Shown here piece by piece: positions 43,080 to 51,898 of a stretch of DNA of 64,000 bases (position 1 is its first letter; each line of letters opens with the position of its first letter). Below the pieces are notes generated by a model. It saw only the letters and a program-made list of their open reading frames with translations. It was not told the origin of the DNA and ran no database searches. A program made the position numbers and the translations under genes. This DNA comes from Schauerella fraxinea (GTDB lineage: Bacteria; Pseudomonadota; Gammaproteobacteria; Burkholderiales; Burkholderiaceae_B): the NCBI GenBank assembly GCA_030849945.1, contig JAVDKK010000005.1, positions 186,001-250,000 on the forward strand, in the 5' to 3' direction.

Positions 43080-44036
43080 ATGCTTCGTATTTACCGCGAC
43101 CTCCCTCCTCCCTCCGACAGGCCACCCTGCGCGCTCACCATTGGCAACTTCGATGGGGTGCACCGGGGCCATCAGGCCATGCTGGCGCATCTGCGCGCGG
43201 CGGCGCAAACCCGTGGGCTCGCGACCACGGTGATGACGTTCGTGCCCCACCCGCGCGAGTACTTCGCCCTGCAGCAGCGCCGTCCGGAACTGGCGCCCAC
43301 GCATGTGTCGGGGTTGCGCGACAAGCTCGCCGGGCTGACCGACCAAGGCGTCGAGCGCGTCATCCTGCAGCGTTTCGATGCGCGGCTGGCCAATCTATCG
43401 CCGCAAGCGTTCATCGAAATGTTGTTGGTGAACGGGCTCAACACCAAGCTGCTGCTGGTGGGCGAGGACTTCCGATTCGGTCACAAACGCACGGGCGATA
43501 TCGACACCTTGCGCGAGGCGGGAGCCCGCCACGGCTTCGAGGTACAGACCCTCTCGGATATCACCGATATCGACGGACGCCGTATTTCCAGCTCGGAAGT
43601 GCGCACAGCGTTAGCCGTGGGCGACCTCGAAGGGGCGAAATCGTTGCTGGGTCACGACTTCGCGGTTAGCGGCCATGTGATTCACGGTCAGAAGCTGGGC
43701 CGCACGCTGGGCTATCCCACGATGAACCTGCGCGTGGCCCCGCGTTGCGCGGCGCGTTCGGGCATTTATGTGGTCAAAGTCAGCGGCTTGGGGCCTGTGG
43801 CCTTGCCTGCCGTTGCCAGTTTGGGGGTACGTCCCACCGTCGAGGATGACGGGCGTGTCCTGCTTGAGGCGTTTTTGCTGGATGCGACTGTAGACGCATA
43901 CGGTAAACTCGTTCGGGTCGAATTCCTGCACAAGCTGCGGGATGAAGAAAAATTCTCGGATCTCGCCACCCTGACCACCGCCATCGCCGATGATGCGAGC
44001 CAGGCACGCGCTTATTTTGCCGTTCATGGACTATAA
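43080..44036 (+). CDS. ribF: Bifunctional riboflavin kinase / FAD synthetase
   Basis: The ATG at 43080 (MLRIYRDLPPPSDRPP) is the family-like start; GTG at 43071 is an alternative. The 318-aa protein has the nucleotidyltransferase domain with ALTIGNFDGVHRGHQAM and ISSSEVRTALAVGD, and the C-terminal riboflavin kinase domain with GRTLGYPTMNLRV and VRVEFLHKLRDEEKF. It makes FMN and FAD. Its 3' end overlaps the ileS start by 11 bases, part of the widely conserved ribF-ileS-lspA cluster. Confidence 0.96.
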   Translation: MLRIYRDLPPPSDRPPCALTIGNFDGVHRGHQAMLAHLRAAAQTRGLATTVMTFVPHPREYFALQQRRPELAPTHVSGLRDKLAGLTDQGVERVILQRFDARLANLSPQAFIEMLLVNGLNTKLLLVGEDFRFGHKRTGDIDTLREAGARHGFEVQTLSDITDIDGRRISSSEVRTALAVGDLEGAKSLLGHDFAVSGHVIHGQKLGRTLGYPTMNLRVAPRCAARSGIYVVKVSGLGPVALPAVASLGVRPTVEDDGRVLLEAFLLDATVDAYGKLVRVEFLHKLRDEEKFSDLATLTTAIADDASQARAYFAVHGL

Positions 44037-46905
44037 AAAAACTCTCAATCTTCCCGACACCCCGTTTCCGATGCGAGGCGATCTCGCGAAACGCGAACCC
44101 GCATGGATTGCGCAATGGGAAGAAAATCGAATTTACGCAGCCATCCGTGAAGCCAGCAAAGGCCGTCCCACGTTCGTGTTGCACGACGGGCCGCCCTACG
44201 CCAACGGCGACATTCATATCGGCCATGCGGTCAACAAGATCCTGAAGGACATCATCGTCAAAAGCCGCAATATGGCGGGCTTTGACGCGCATTACGTGCC
44301 CGGTTGGGATTGTCACGGCATGCCGATCGAGATCCAGATCGAGAAAAAGTATGGCAAGCACTTGCCCGTCGCGGAAGTGCAGTCCAAAGCGCGCGCCTAC
44401 GCGCTGGAGCAGATCGATCGCCAGAAGAAGGATTTCAAGCGTCTGGGTGTGTTGGGCGATTGGGACCATCCATACCTCACGATGAACTTCACCAACGAAG
44501 CGGACGAAATCCGCGCGCTGGGTCGCATCTTCGAGAAAGGCTATGTGTTTCGCGGTCTGAAGCCGGTCAATTGGTGTTTCGACTGCGGTTCGGCGCTGGC
44601 CGAGGCCGAAGTCGAATACGCCGACCGTGTCGATCCCGCCGTGGACGTGGCCTTCCCGTTCGCCGACAAGCCTGCCCTGGCCCGCGCCATGTGTCTGGCG
44701 GATATCGACGATGGTGCGGTCGTCATCTGGACCACGACGCCTTGGACCATCCCGTCCAACCAGGCGCTCAATATCCATCCCGAATTCGATTACGCGCTGG
44801 TTCGCGTCACCCCCGCACCGGCTACGGGTCCGCTGTTGTTGCTGGCAGCCGAGCGCGTCGCGCCCTGTCTCGAACACTGGGGCCTGACCGGTGAAGTGAT
44901 TGCCACGTGCAAAGGCGAAGCGTTGTCGGAAATCCGTTTCCGTCACCCGCTGGCCACCGCCGATGCCGGCTTCGACCGCACGTCGCCCATGTACTTGGGC
45001 GACTACGTCACGCTGGATGCCGGCACCGGGATCGTGCATTCCGCGCCCGCCTACGGTATCGAGGACTTCGTGTCCTGCAAGGCCCATGGCCTGAAAGACG
45101 CCGACATCATCAATCCCGTCATGGGCGATGGCCGCTACGTCGAAAGCCTGCCGCTCTTCGGCGGACTGTCGATCTGGGATGCCAATCCCAAGGTCGTGGA
45201 AGCACTGACCGCCGCCGGCACCTTGATGCATGTCGAGAAGCACAAGCACAGCTACATGCACTGCTGGCGTCATAAAACACCGGTCATCTACCGCGCCACC
45301 AGCCAGTGGTTTGCCGGCATGGACGTGACGCCCGCTGATGGCGGCGCTACGCTGCGCGAGAAAGCACTGGCCGGCATCGACGCCACCGCCTTCTACCCCG
45401 GCTGGGGCCGCGCGCGCCTGCATTCGATGATCGCCAACCGCCCGGACTGGACCTTGTCGCGCCAGCGCCAATGGGGTGTGCCGATGGCCTTCTTCGTGCA
45501 CAAGGAAACGGGTGCATTGCATCCGCGTACGCCTGAATTGCTTGAGCAGGTCGCGCAACGGGTCGAAGAAGCGGGCATCGAAGCCTGGCAAAGCATCGAA
45601 CCCCGCGATCTGTTGGGTGACGAGGCCGACCAATACGAGAAAAACCGCGACACGTTGGATGTGTGGTTCGACTCGGGCACCACGCACGCCACGGTGCTGG
45701 GCGGCGCGCGCGATGCCGACGCCAAGACCGCGGCACGCCTGGGCTCCCACGGCCGCAATCTCGGCTGGCCGGCCGACCTGTATCTCGAAGGCTCGGATCA
45801 GCATCGCGGCTGGTTCCACTCGTCGTTGCTCACCGGCTGCATGTTGTATGACCGGCCGCCCTACAAGGCCCTGCTCACGCACGGTTTCGTGGTCGACGGT
45901 CAGGGCCGCAAGATGAGCAAGTCGGTCGGCAACGTGATCGGCCCGCAAAAAATCTCAGACTCGTTGGGCGCTGAAATCCTGCGTCTATGGGTTGCCTCCA
46001 CCGATTACTCGGGTGAACTGTCCATTTCAGACGAAATCCTGAAGCGGGTGGTGGAAGGCTATCGGCGTATCCGCAATACCTTGCGATTCCTCTTGGCCAA
46101 CGTGGCCGATTTCGATGCATCCACACAGGCCGTGCCGGTGTCGGATCTGCTGGAAATCGACCGCTATGCGTTGGTGATGACGGCGAGCATGCAGGCCGAT
46201 GTGCAAGGGCTCTACGAACGCTACGACTTCCATCCGGCGGTCTCGCGCTTGCAGATGTTCTGCTCGGAAGACCTGGGCGCGTTCTACCTCGACATTCTGA
46301 AAGACCGCTTGTATACCTCGGCGCCGGGTAGCGTGGCGCGACGCAGCGCGCAAACCGTTCTGCTGGCGATCTCGCGCACGTTCATCAAACTGATGGCGCC
46401 GATTCTGTCGTTTACGGCGGAAGAGTCGTGGGGTTTGTTGCCCGACTCGGCACGGCAGGATGCCGGTGGCGTGAAAACGATCTTTACCGAGACGTTTGAA
46501 ACGCTGCCCGACCTGGGTGCGCAATCGGAAGCGTTGGATGCCAAATGGTCGCGCCTGCGTGCTCTGCGTGCCGACGTGACCCGCAAACTCGAAGATGTAC
46601 GTACCGCTGGTGGCATCGGCTCGTCGCTGCAAGCGGAAGTCGACGTGTACGCAAGCGGCGACGCCCTGGCCGATCTCCAGAGCCTGGGTGACGATCTGCG
46701 TTTCGTGCTGATCGTGTCCCGCGCTACGGTCCACGCCTCCGACGACGCCGAACCCCGGATCGAGATCACGCCGTCGGCCCATCGCAAATGCGATCGCTGC
46801 TGGCATTGGCGCGCCGATGTGGGCGCGGATACGGCACATCCCGATATCTGCGGCCGCTGCGTGAGCAATCTCTTCGGTACCGGTGAAACCCGGCACATGG
46901 CATGA
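44026..46905 (+). CDS. ileS: Isoleucyl-tRNA synthetase
   Basis: The ATG at 44026 (MDYKKTLNLPDTPFPMRGD) gives 959 aa. Class I motifs are HIGHAVNKILKDI in the HIGH position and GRKMSKSVGN as KMSKS. The CP1 editing domain has WTTTPWTIPSNQALNI, and the C-terminal zinc finger is CDRCWHWRADVG with a second pair CGRC. Length and motifs are normal for the bacterial type. It overlaps both ribF and lspA (ATGA), so the three genes are translationally coupled. A 722-aa open frame on the opposite strand is a shadow. Confidence 0.98.
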   Translation: MDYKKTLNLPDTPFPMRGDLAKREPAWIAQWEENRIYAAIREASKGRPTFVLHDGPPYANGDIHIGHAVNKILKDIIVKSRNMAGFDAHYVPGWDCHGMPIEIQIEKKYGKHLPVAEVQSKARAYALEQIDRQKKDFKRLGVLGDWDHPYLTMNFTNEADEIRALGRIFEKGYVFRGLKPVNWCFDCGSALAEAEVEYADRVDPAVDVAFPFADKPALARAMCLADIDDGAVVIWTTTPWTIPSNQALNIHPEFDYALVRVTPAPATGPLLLLAAERVAPCLEHWGLTGEVIATCKGEALSEIRFRHPLATADAGFDRTSPMYLGDYVTLDAGTGIVHSAPAYGIEDFVSCKAHGLKDADIINPVMGDGRYVESLPLFGGLSIWDANPKVVEALTAAGTLMHVEKHKHSYMHCWRHKTPVIYRATSQWFAGMDVTPADGGATLREKALAGIDATAFYPGWGRARLHSMIANRPDWTLSRQRQWGVPMAFFVHKETGALHPRTPELLEQVAQRVEEAGIEAWQSIEPRDLLGDEADQYEKNRDTLDVWFDSGTTHATVLGGARDADAKTAARLGSHGRNLGWPADLYLEGSDQHRGWFHSSLLTGCMLYDRPPYKALLTHGFVVDGQGRKMSKSVGNVIGPQKISDSLGAEILRLWVASTDYSGELSISDEILKRVVEGYRRIRNTLRFLLANVADFDASTQAVPVSDLLEIDRYALVMTASMQADVQGLYERYDFHPAVSRLQMFCSEDLGAFYLDILKDRLYTSAPGSVARRSAQTVLLAISRTFIKLMAPILSFTAEESWGLLPDSARQDAGGVKTIFTETFETLPDLGAQSEALDAKWSRLRALRADVTRKLEDVRTAGGIGSSLQAEVDVYASGDALADLQSLGDDLRFVLIVSRATVHASDDAEPRIEITPSAHRKCDRCWHWRADVGADTAHPDICGRCVSNLFGTGETRHMA

Positions 46906-47429
46906 CGAGCGCTGATACGCAATCCATCCCGGTCGAAACCCGACCGGGCGGTGCGGCATTCGTGCGCTGGATACTGATTGCGCTTGCGATTATCGTGATC
47001 GATCAGGTGACGAAGATCTACTTCAACACCCAGTTCCAGTTTGGCGAGCGCGTCAATATTTTGCCGTTCTTCGATTTCACGCTGCTTTTCAATCGCGGTG
47101 CGGCGTTCAGCTTCCTGGCGTCCGAAGAAGGCTGGCAACGCTGGTTCTTCACCGGCCTGGGCGTGATTGCCTCGATCGTGATCGCGGTGCTGCTGTACCG
47201 TAATCCGGGGCAGCGGCGCTTCGCGCTGGCGCTTACGCTCATCATGGGCGGCGCGTTGGGCAATGTGATCGACCGCATGGTCTATGGCCACGTGGTCGAC
47301 TTCCTGTTGTTCTACTGGCGCGATTGGTATTACCCGGCGTTCAATATCGCCGACATGGCGATCACTGGCGGCGCCATCTTGCTCGTGGTCGACGAACTGC
47401 TCCGGGCGCGAAAACCGCGCGCGGACTGA
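46902..47429 (+). CDS. lspA: Prolipoprotein signal peptidase II
   Basis: The ATG overlaps the ileS stop (ATGA). The 175-aa product has four membrane segments, starting with WILIALAIIVIDQVTKIYFN. The LspA active-site aspartates lie in GNVIDRMVYGHVVDF and FNIADMAITGGAI. It cleaves lipoprotein signal peptides at the inner membrane after lipid attachment; the M48 lipoprotein at 4670 would be a substrate. Length is normal. Confidence 0.97.
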   Translation: MTSADTQSIPVETRPGGAAFVRWILIALAIIVIDQVTKIYFNTQFQFGERVNILPFFDFTLLFNRGAAFSFLASEEGWQRWFFTGLGVIASIVIAVLLYRNPGQRRFALALTLIMGGALGNVIDRMVYGHVVDFLLFYWRDWYYPAFNIADMAITGGAILLVVDELLRARKPRAD

Positions 47430-47482
47430 TCGCCTGCCTCCCTGATGCATAATGCTCGATCGAGCCTTTCAATGTTGGCCCC

Positions 47483-48685
47483 ATGCTAGATCTCGCTAAA
47501 AAACGTATCGTTCTTGGCCTGACCGGCGGCATCGCCTGCTACAAGATCGCCGAGCTGGTGCGCCGTCTAACGGAACAAGGTGCCACGGTCGACGTCGTCA
47601 TGACCGAGGCTGCGACGCATTTCATCACGCCGGTCACCATGCAGGCGCTGTCCGGCCGCCTCGTGTTCATGGACGCCTGGGATGCGCGCATTCCCAACAA
47701 TATGGCGCACATCGATCTCACGCGCGGCGCCGATGCTGTGCTGATCGCCCCGGCCAGTGCCGATTTCATGGCCAAGCTGGTGCACGGCATGGCCGACGAT
47801 CTGCTGTCTACCTTGTGCCTGGCGCGTGCCTGTCCGTTGCTGGTGGTACCGGCCATGAACAAGGAAATGTGGGACAACCCCGCCACGCAGCGCAACGTGG
47901 CGCAATTGCGCGACGACGGCATTGCCGTGCTGGGCCCCGCCGCCGGCGACCAGGCGTGCGGCGAGACCGGCAATGGCCGCATGCTCGAGCCGCACGAGAT
48001 TCTCACCGACCTGATCGCATCGTTTCAACCCAAGGTGCTGGCAGGCAAGCATGTGCTGCTCACCGCCGGCCCAACTTCCGAACCGGTCGATCCCGTGCGC
48101 GTGCTGAGCAACCGCTCGTCCGGCAAGACCGGCTATGCGCTGGCGCGTGCCGCCCGCGAGGCCGGCGCCCAGGTCACGCTGATCACCGGTGCCACGGCGT
48201 TGTCGATCCCGCGCGGCGTGCAGGCCATCAACGTGATGACGGCCTCGCAGATGCATGATGCGGTGATGGCCAATGTGCGCCATGCCGACATCTTCATCGC
48301 CGTAGCGGCCGTGGCCGACTGGCGCGTGACCAATATCAGCACGCAAAAGCTCAAGAAGACGAGCGAAGGCGGCGGCGCGCCCATCATGAACTTCGCGCCC
48401 AATCCCGATATCCTGGCCGAAGTGGCCGCGCTGACGGACGGTCCGTGGTGTGTGGGGTTTGCGGCCGAAACCGAGAAACTGGCCGAACACGCCGAAGCCA
48501 AGCGCCGTCGCAAAGGCATTTCATTGCTGGTGGGCAACCTCGCCCATCAGGTGATGGACGCCGATACGACCGAATTGGTGCTGTTCGACGAGCAAGGCGT
48601 GCATCCCCTGCCGCCGGCGCCCAAGCTGGATGCCGCACGCCGCTTGATCGCCGAGATTGCCAGCCGGGCACCGCGCAAAGCGTAA
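47483..48685 (+). CDS. coaBC: Bifunctional phosphopantothenoylcysteine decarboxylase/synthetase
   Basis: The 400-aa protein has the N-terminal flavoprotein decarboxylase (VLGLTGGIACYKIAELVRRL, then IAPASADFMAKLVHGMADDL and VVPAMNKEMWDNP). The C-terminal ligase follows (HVLLTAGPTSEPVDPVRVL, NRSSGKTGYALARAA, VGFAAETEKLAEHA). It performs two steps of coenzyme A synthesis. In many relatives dut follows directly; here 2.76 kb intervene. A low-complexity tract begins right after the stop. Confidence 0.97.
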   Translation: MLDLAKKRIVLGLTGGIACYKIAELVRRLTEQGATVDVVMTEAATHFITPVTMQALSGRLVFMDAWDARIPNNMAHIDLTRGADAVLIAPASADFMAKLVHGMADDLLSTLCLARACPLLVVPAMNKEMWDNPATQRNVAQLRDDGIAVLGPAAGDQACGETGNGRMLEPHEILTDLIASFQPKVLAGKHVLLTAGPTSEPVDPVRVLSNRSSGKTGYALARAAREAGAQVTLITGATALSIPRGVQAINVMTASQMHDAVMANVRHADIFIAVAAVADWRVTNISTQKLKKTSEGGGAPIMNFAPNPDILAEVAALTDGPWCVGFAAETEKLAEHAEAKRRRKGISLLVGNLAHQVMDADTTELVLFDEQGVHPLPPAPKLDAARRLIAEIASRAPRKA

Positions 48686-48689
48686 CGCC

Positions 48690-48775
48690 GAAGCCGAAGC
48701 CGCAGAGGCAAAGGCAAAGGCAACATCCGAAGCAGAAGCAAAAGCCGAAGCAAGCGCAGAAGCAAAGACTGAAGC
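48690..48775. repeat. Ala/Glu/Lys-coding-like hexamer-rich tract after coaBC
   Basis: About 86 bases consist of drifting GCCGAA/GCAGAAGCAAAG units. One forward frame, lacking a start, reads AEAEAAEAKAKATSEAEAK and onward as a purely Ala/Glu/Lys helix; the coaBC frame past its stop reads Arg/Ser repeats. It runs directly into a terminator. It may be the tail of a lost protein or a simple sequence expansion. Confidence 0.8.
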
Positions 48776-48808
48776 AAAAAAACCCGCGCATCGAGCGCGG
48801 GTTTTTTC
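48776..48808. terminator. Bidirectional terminator after coaBC
   Basis: AAAAAACCCGCGC-ATCGA-GCGCGGGTTTTTTC is a perfect hairpin with A/T runs on both sides. It serves coaBC on the plus strand and could serve the minus-strand hydrolase gene. Confidence 0.9.
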
Positions 48809-48833
48809 ATTTTGGCCGGTGTTTCGCCGGCCG

Positions 48834-48872
48834 GCGCCTGATCCCAGCGCCTGGTCCCAGCGCCTGGTCCCA
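48834..48872. repeat. 13-bp tandem repeat, three copies
   Basis: GCGCCTGATCCCA, GCGCCTGGTCCCA and GCGCCTGGTCCCA follow one another between the terminator and the hydrolase stop codon. No gene uses them. Confidence 0.9.
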
Positions 48873-48920
48873 ACGGTTGCTCCAAGCGCCAAGTCCGAGC
48901 CAGGGTCCAGATTCGCCTGC

Positions 48921-49973
48921 CTACTGCGCGACCGGCACCGTATTCCGCTTGGCCCATTCGTTGAGCGGCAGCGGCGGCGTCTGCACGAAGATTCGTTTCA
49001 GAATGGCGCGCAACTGCTCGCCCGATCCACGGTCGCTCGGCCAGCGCTTGGGGGTGATCGGCGTAAACACGCCTTGCGTATTGCGCTCGGCCATTACGAA
49101 CCGGAACGTGTAATACCCCGGCATGCCCATCCGCAGATCGGTCACGACGAGCGAGCGCCCAATGGCGTCATAACGCAGCCAGTCGTCCGTAAACCACGTC
49201 AACCGATCGTGGAGCGCATCCTCGCGCAGCGGGGCCACCAGATCGAGACGCAGGTTCTGGCGGACGTATTCGGGCGGCTTGCGGTCGAAAACGCTGGCGA
49301 CCGCCTCGACATACCCGCCGCTTTCCGTTTTCACCACCACCCGCCACAAGAGCGCATTGAGCGGCATCGGCGACGAGAAGACGGCGGCGATCTGCACGCC
49401 GTCCTGCCGCAACGTGGCCAGTACACGCCCCTCGGCCACGTGCTTCAACCCCAGCGTGCCCACCAGATACGCCGTGCTCAGCCCCAGCATCCACCACTGA
49501 AACCGCAATGCATTGCCGGCGTAGCCCGAGGCCGCCCCCCACAACACCGCCGCGATCAAGGGGATGGTGTAGATCGGATCGATGATGAAAATGCTCGACC
49601 AGCTCTCGGGCGTGCGCATCATCGGCCAGAAAAGCTGGGTGCCGTAAGAGGTAAACGAATCCAATATCGGGTGCGTGACCAGCACCAGCGTCAACGTCAA
49701 CGCCAGTCGCCAACCGCTATAGGGCGCGTCCGGCCACCTTTTTCGGATCAGCCAAGCTAAAAGAAGCGCCAGCGCGGTGAGCACGAAGATGGAGTGCGAG
49801 TAACCGCGATGAAACGTCATCGTCGACACGGGGTCGGGATAAGAGGCGAGCACGTCCAGGTCCGGCAATGTACCCAGCACGGCGCCGTAGATCAGCGCGC
49901 GCCGGCCTTGCTGGCGGCCAAGCAGCGAGGCTTGAATGCCCGCGCCCAGGACGGCTTGTGTAATGGAATCCAT
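48921..49973 (-). CDS. Membrane-bound metal-dependent hydrolase (YdjM/DUF457-like)
   Basis: The ATG at 49973 (MDSITQAVLGAGIQASLLG) is the natural start; the open frame extends antisense to the DedA gene. The 350-aa product has conserved His/Asp phrases GTLPDLDVLASYPD, FHRGYSHSIFVLTALALLLA and VTHPILDSFTSYGTQLFWP, then several membrane segments, and a periplasmic-type C-terminal half (FTDDWLRYDAIGRSLVV). The first part is the YdjM/YbcI-type domain. Substrate unknown. It is divergent from the DedA gene. Confidence 0.85.
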   Translation of the reverse strand: MDSITQAVLGAGIQASLLGRQQGRRALIYGAVLGTLPDLDVLASYPDPVSTMTFHRGYSHSIFVLTALALLLAWLIRKRWPDAPYSGWRLALTLTLVLVTHPILDSFTSYGTQLFWPMMRTPESWSSIFIIDPIYTIPLIAAVLWGAASGYAGNALRFQWWMLGLSTAYLVGTLGLKHVAEGRVLATLRQDGVQIAAVFSSPMPLNALLWRVVVKTESGGYVEAVASVFDRKPPEYVRQNLRLDLVAPLREDALHDRLTWFTDDWLRYDAIGRSLVVTDLRMGMPGYYTFRFVMAERNTQGVFTPITPKRWPSDRGSGEQLRAILKRIFVQTPPLPLNEWAKRNTVPVAQ

Positions 49974-50084
49974 GAAACGCTTGATATCCTTTTGAGAGCT
50001 TGCGCGACCAACTCGTCCGTACGAATGAAACGCGGAGGTCGGCAGCCGCGTTAAGATACATGATTGCCCTAAACGACGCAGCGA

Positions 50085-50732
50085 ATGGATCAGATCATCG
50101 ATACGGTTGGACAGTTCATTGAAACCAACCAATTTTGGGCAGGACCCGTTATCGCGGCCCTTACATTCGGCGAATCGCTGCTGATCGTCGGCCTCCTCAT
50201 TCCGGCAACAGCCTTGCTGCTGTTGATTGGCGGGCTTGTGGGCAGCGGCACGCTGCCGCTGATGCCCGTCTTGATATGGGGCATTGCTGGCGCCATTCTG
50301 GGCGATGCGGTGTCCTACATCGTCGGCCGGTGGCTGGGCCCGAGCATCATGCGCCGTTGGCCGCTCAATCGGCACCGCAGCGCTGTTGCGCGCGCGCGAC
50401 TGTTTTTCTACAAATACGGCTTTGCGTCGGTGCTGATGGGCCGTTTTCTGGGACCGATCCGCGCCACGATTCCAACCGTGGCCGGCATCATGCGCATGAA
50501 CATGGTGTCGTTCCAGGTCGCCAATATCGTCTCGGCCGTGCTTTGGGTGCCGATCATGCTGGCGCCGGGCTACATTACCGCCCGCAGTCTGGGCACTGCC
50601 GAAAACGCGCAACAGATCGGTTTGGTGGTCGGCACCATCGCATCGGTGGTGATCGGCGTGGGTTTATTGGTGATGATGATGCGCAAACGCCGCCCCACCC
50701 GCACGCCCCGCCGCGATCGTCCGGTATCCTGA
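50085..50732 (+). CDS. DedA-family membrane protein
   Basis: The 215-aa protein has the DedA/SNARE-associated pattern: FGESLLIVGLLIPATALLLL early, GAILGDAVSYIVGRWLGP, then FYKYGFASVLMGRFLGPIRA, where G-R-F-x-G-P-x-R carries the essential Arg, and an amphipathic re-entrant region. DedA proteins are thought to flip lipids (undecaprenyl phosphate or phosphatidylethanolamine) across the inner membrane. Divergent from the YdjM-like gene. Confidence 0.92.
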   Translation: MDQIIDTVGQFIETNQFWAGPVIAALTFGESLLIVGLLIPATALLLLIGGLVGSGTLPLMPVLIWGIAGAILGDAVSYIVGRWLGPSIMRRWPLNRHRSAVARARLFFYKYGFASVLMGRFLGPIRATIPTVAGIMRMNMVSFQVANIVSAVLWVPIMLAPGYITARSLGTAENAQQIGLVVGTIASVVIGVGLLVMMMRKRRPTRTPRRDRPVS

Positions 50733-50762
50733 CGGTTGGTGTACACACGAAGGGGTTAGGCG

Positions 50763-51389
50763 ATGGCGATCGATATGGGACCGCGCGACGGTGATTTCGC
50801 ACGCTACGTAGAAGGTTTGACCAGCGGATCGGCCGGCGAACCGGGCCGCGTCTACGGCGGCATGTCCAAACCCGCCCCGGCCGTTTCCCCGTCGTGGTCG
50901 TCTTCCCGCCCCGATCAAGCGCCGCTGGCCGACGGGTTTCCCGCGCCCTCTCCTGTGGCGGTGCCGCCCGCACCGCGCTCCAACTCGCAGCGCAAAGCCC
51001 AGGCGGATGCGGCCAAGCCCGCGATGTTGCAATCGGCAGCCGATATTGCAAGCGCAAAGCAAGACGCGTTGCGCGTACCCGATACGTCCAATTCCCAAAC
51101 GATTACCCTCGCGGGCCGCGCCGGCAAACGGCTGTTCGGCACGCTGCTTACGGTCGTCGGTATCGGGATCTTCATCGCCGGCGCCCGCCATGCCTTCGAA
51201 GCATTCGAATACGGCGTGCATGGCCCGCAGGATTTCATTCCTGCCATTTTCCTGTTCGTGTTTGGCGGCATGGTACTGCGCGGCGCGCGCAGCATGCGCC
51301 GCGAGGCCGACCGCCCTGTGGCGGTGTTGCCGCCGCTCACTACTGTTTCCAACCGGGCTTCTGCCCCGCCCTCACGGCGGCCGTCGTAG
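50763..51389 (+). CDS. Hypothetical two-span membrane protein with disordered N-terminus
   Basis: The 208-aa product has about 115 polar residues rich in Pro, Ser and Ala (KPAPAVSPSWSSSRPDQAP), then two membrane segments (LFGTLLTVVGIGIFIAGARH and FIPAIFLFVFGGMVLRG) and a short basic tail. It starts 31 bases after the DedA gene and is probably cotranscribed with it. I do not recognise the family; composition fits a native gene. Confidence 0.7.
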   Translation: MAIDMGPRDGDFARYVEGLTSGSAGEPGRVYGGMSKPAPAVSPSWSSSRPDQAPLADGFPAPSPVAVPPAPRSNSQRKAQADAAKPAMLQSAADIASAKQDALRVPDTSNSQTITLAGRAGKRLFGTLLTVVGIGIFIAGARHAFEAFEYGVHGPQDFIPAIFLFVFGGMVLRGARSMRREADRPVAVLPPLTTVSNRASAPPSRRPS

Positions 51390-51448
51390 CGTTTGCCGGC
51401 CCTCCGGCCGAATAGCGTCGCGTCGCGCTGCCTTCACGCTGTGATCCG

Positions 51449-51898
51449 ATGAAATCCGTAGCTTTAAAAATTATCGACGCGCGCATGCGCGATTGTCTGC
51501 CTGCCTATGCCACGCCGGGTTCCGCCGGCCTCGATTTGCGCGCCTGCCTGGATGCGGCGCTCGTCATCGAACCGGGCGCCACCCATCTGGTGCCGACCGG
51601 CCTGGCCATCCACGTGGACGATCCCGCGTATGCCGCCATGATTCTGCCGCGCTCGGGCCTGGGCCATAAGCACGGCATCGTGCTGGGCAATCTGGTAGGA
51701 CTGATCGATTCCGACTACCAAGGCCAATTGATGGTGTCGGTGTGGAATCGCGGCACGCAGGCGTTTACGCTGGAGCCGATGGAGCGCATGGCGCAACTCG
51801 TGATCGTGCCGGTGATGCAAGTCACCTTCGATATCGTCGACGAGTTCGGCGATTCGTCGCGCGGCGCGGGCGGCTTCGGCAGCACCGGCCGCGGTTGA
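51449..51898 (+). CDS. dut: dUTP diphosphatase
   Basis: The 149-aa protein shows the five trimeric dUTPase motifs: AGLDLRACLDA (1), RSGLGHKHGIVLGN (2), GLIDSDYQGQLMVSVWNRG (3), ERMAQLVIVPV (4) and RGAGGFGSTGRG (5). It hydrolyses dUTP to dUMP, preventing uracil incorporation. It is normally linked to coaBC. Its stop is immediately followed by the convergent ABC ATPase stop with no spacer. Confidence 0.97.
   Translation: MKSVALKIIDARMRDCLPAYATPGSAGLDLRACLDAALVIEPGATHLVPTGLAIHVDDPAYAAMILPRSGLGHKHGIVLGNLVGLIDSDYQGQLMVSVWNRGTQAFTLEPMERMAQLVIVPVMQVTFDIVDEFGDSSRGAGGFGSTGRG

Noticed and set aside
43780..45948. 722-aa open frame on the minus strand
   Set aside because: It is wholly antisense to ribF/ileS, rich in Arg, His and Gly without domains, and explained by GC-rich third positions of ileS.
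48657..49760. 367-aa plus-strand frame beginning with an Ala/Glu/Lys stretch
   Set aside because: It crosses a strong terminator and then runs antisense to the YdjM-like gene; only the first 90 bases are interesting, as a repeat tract.
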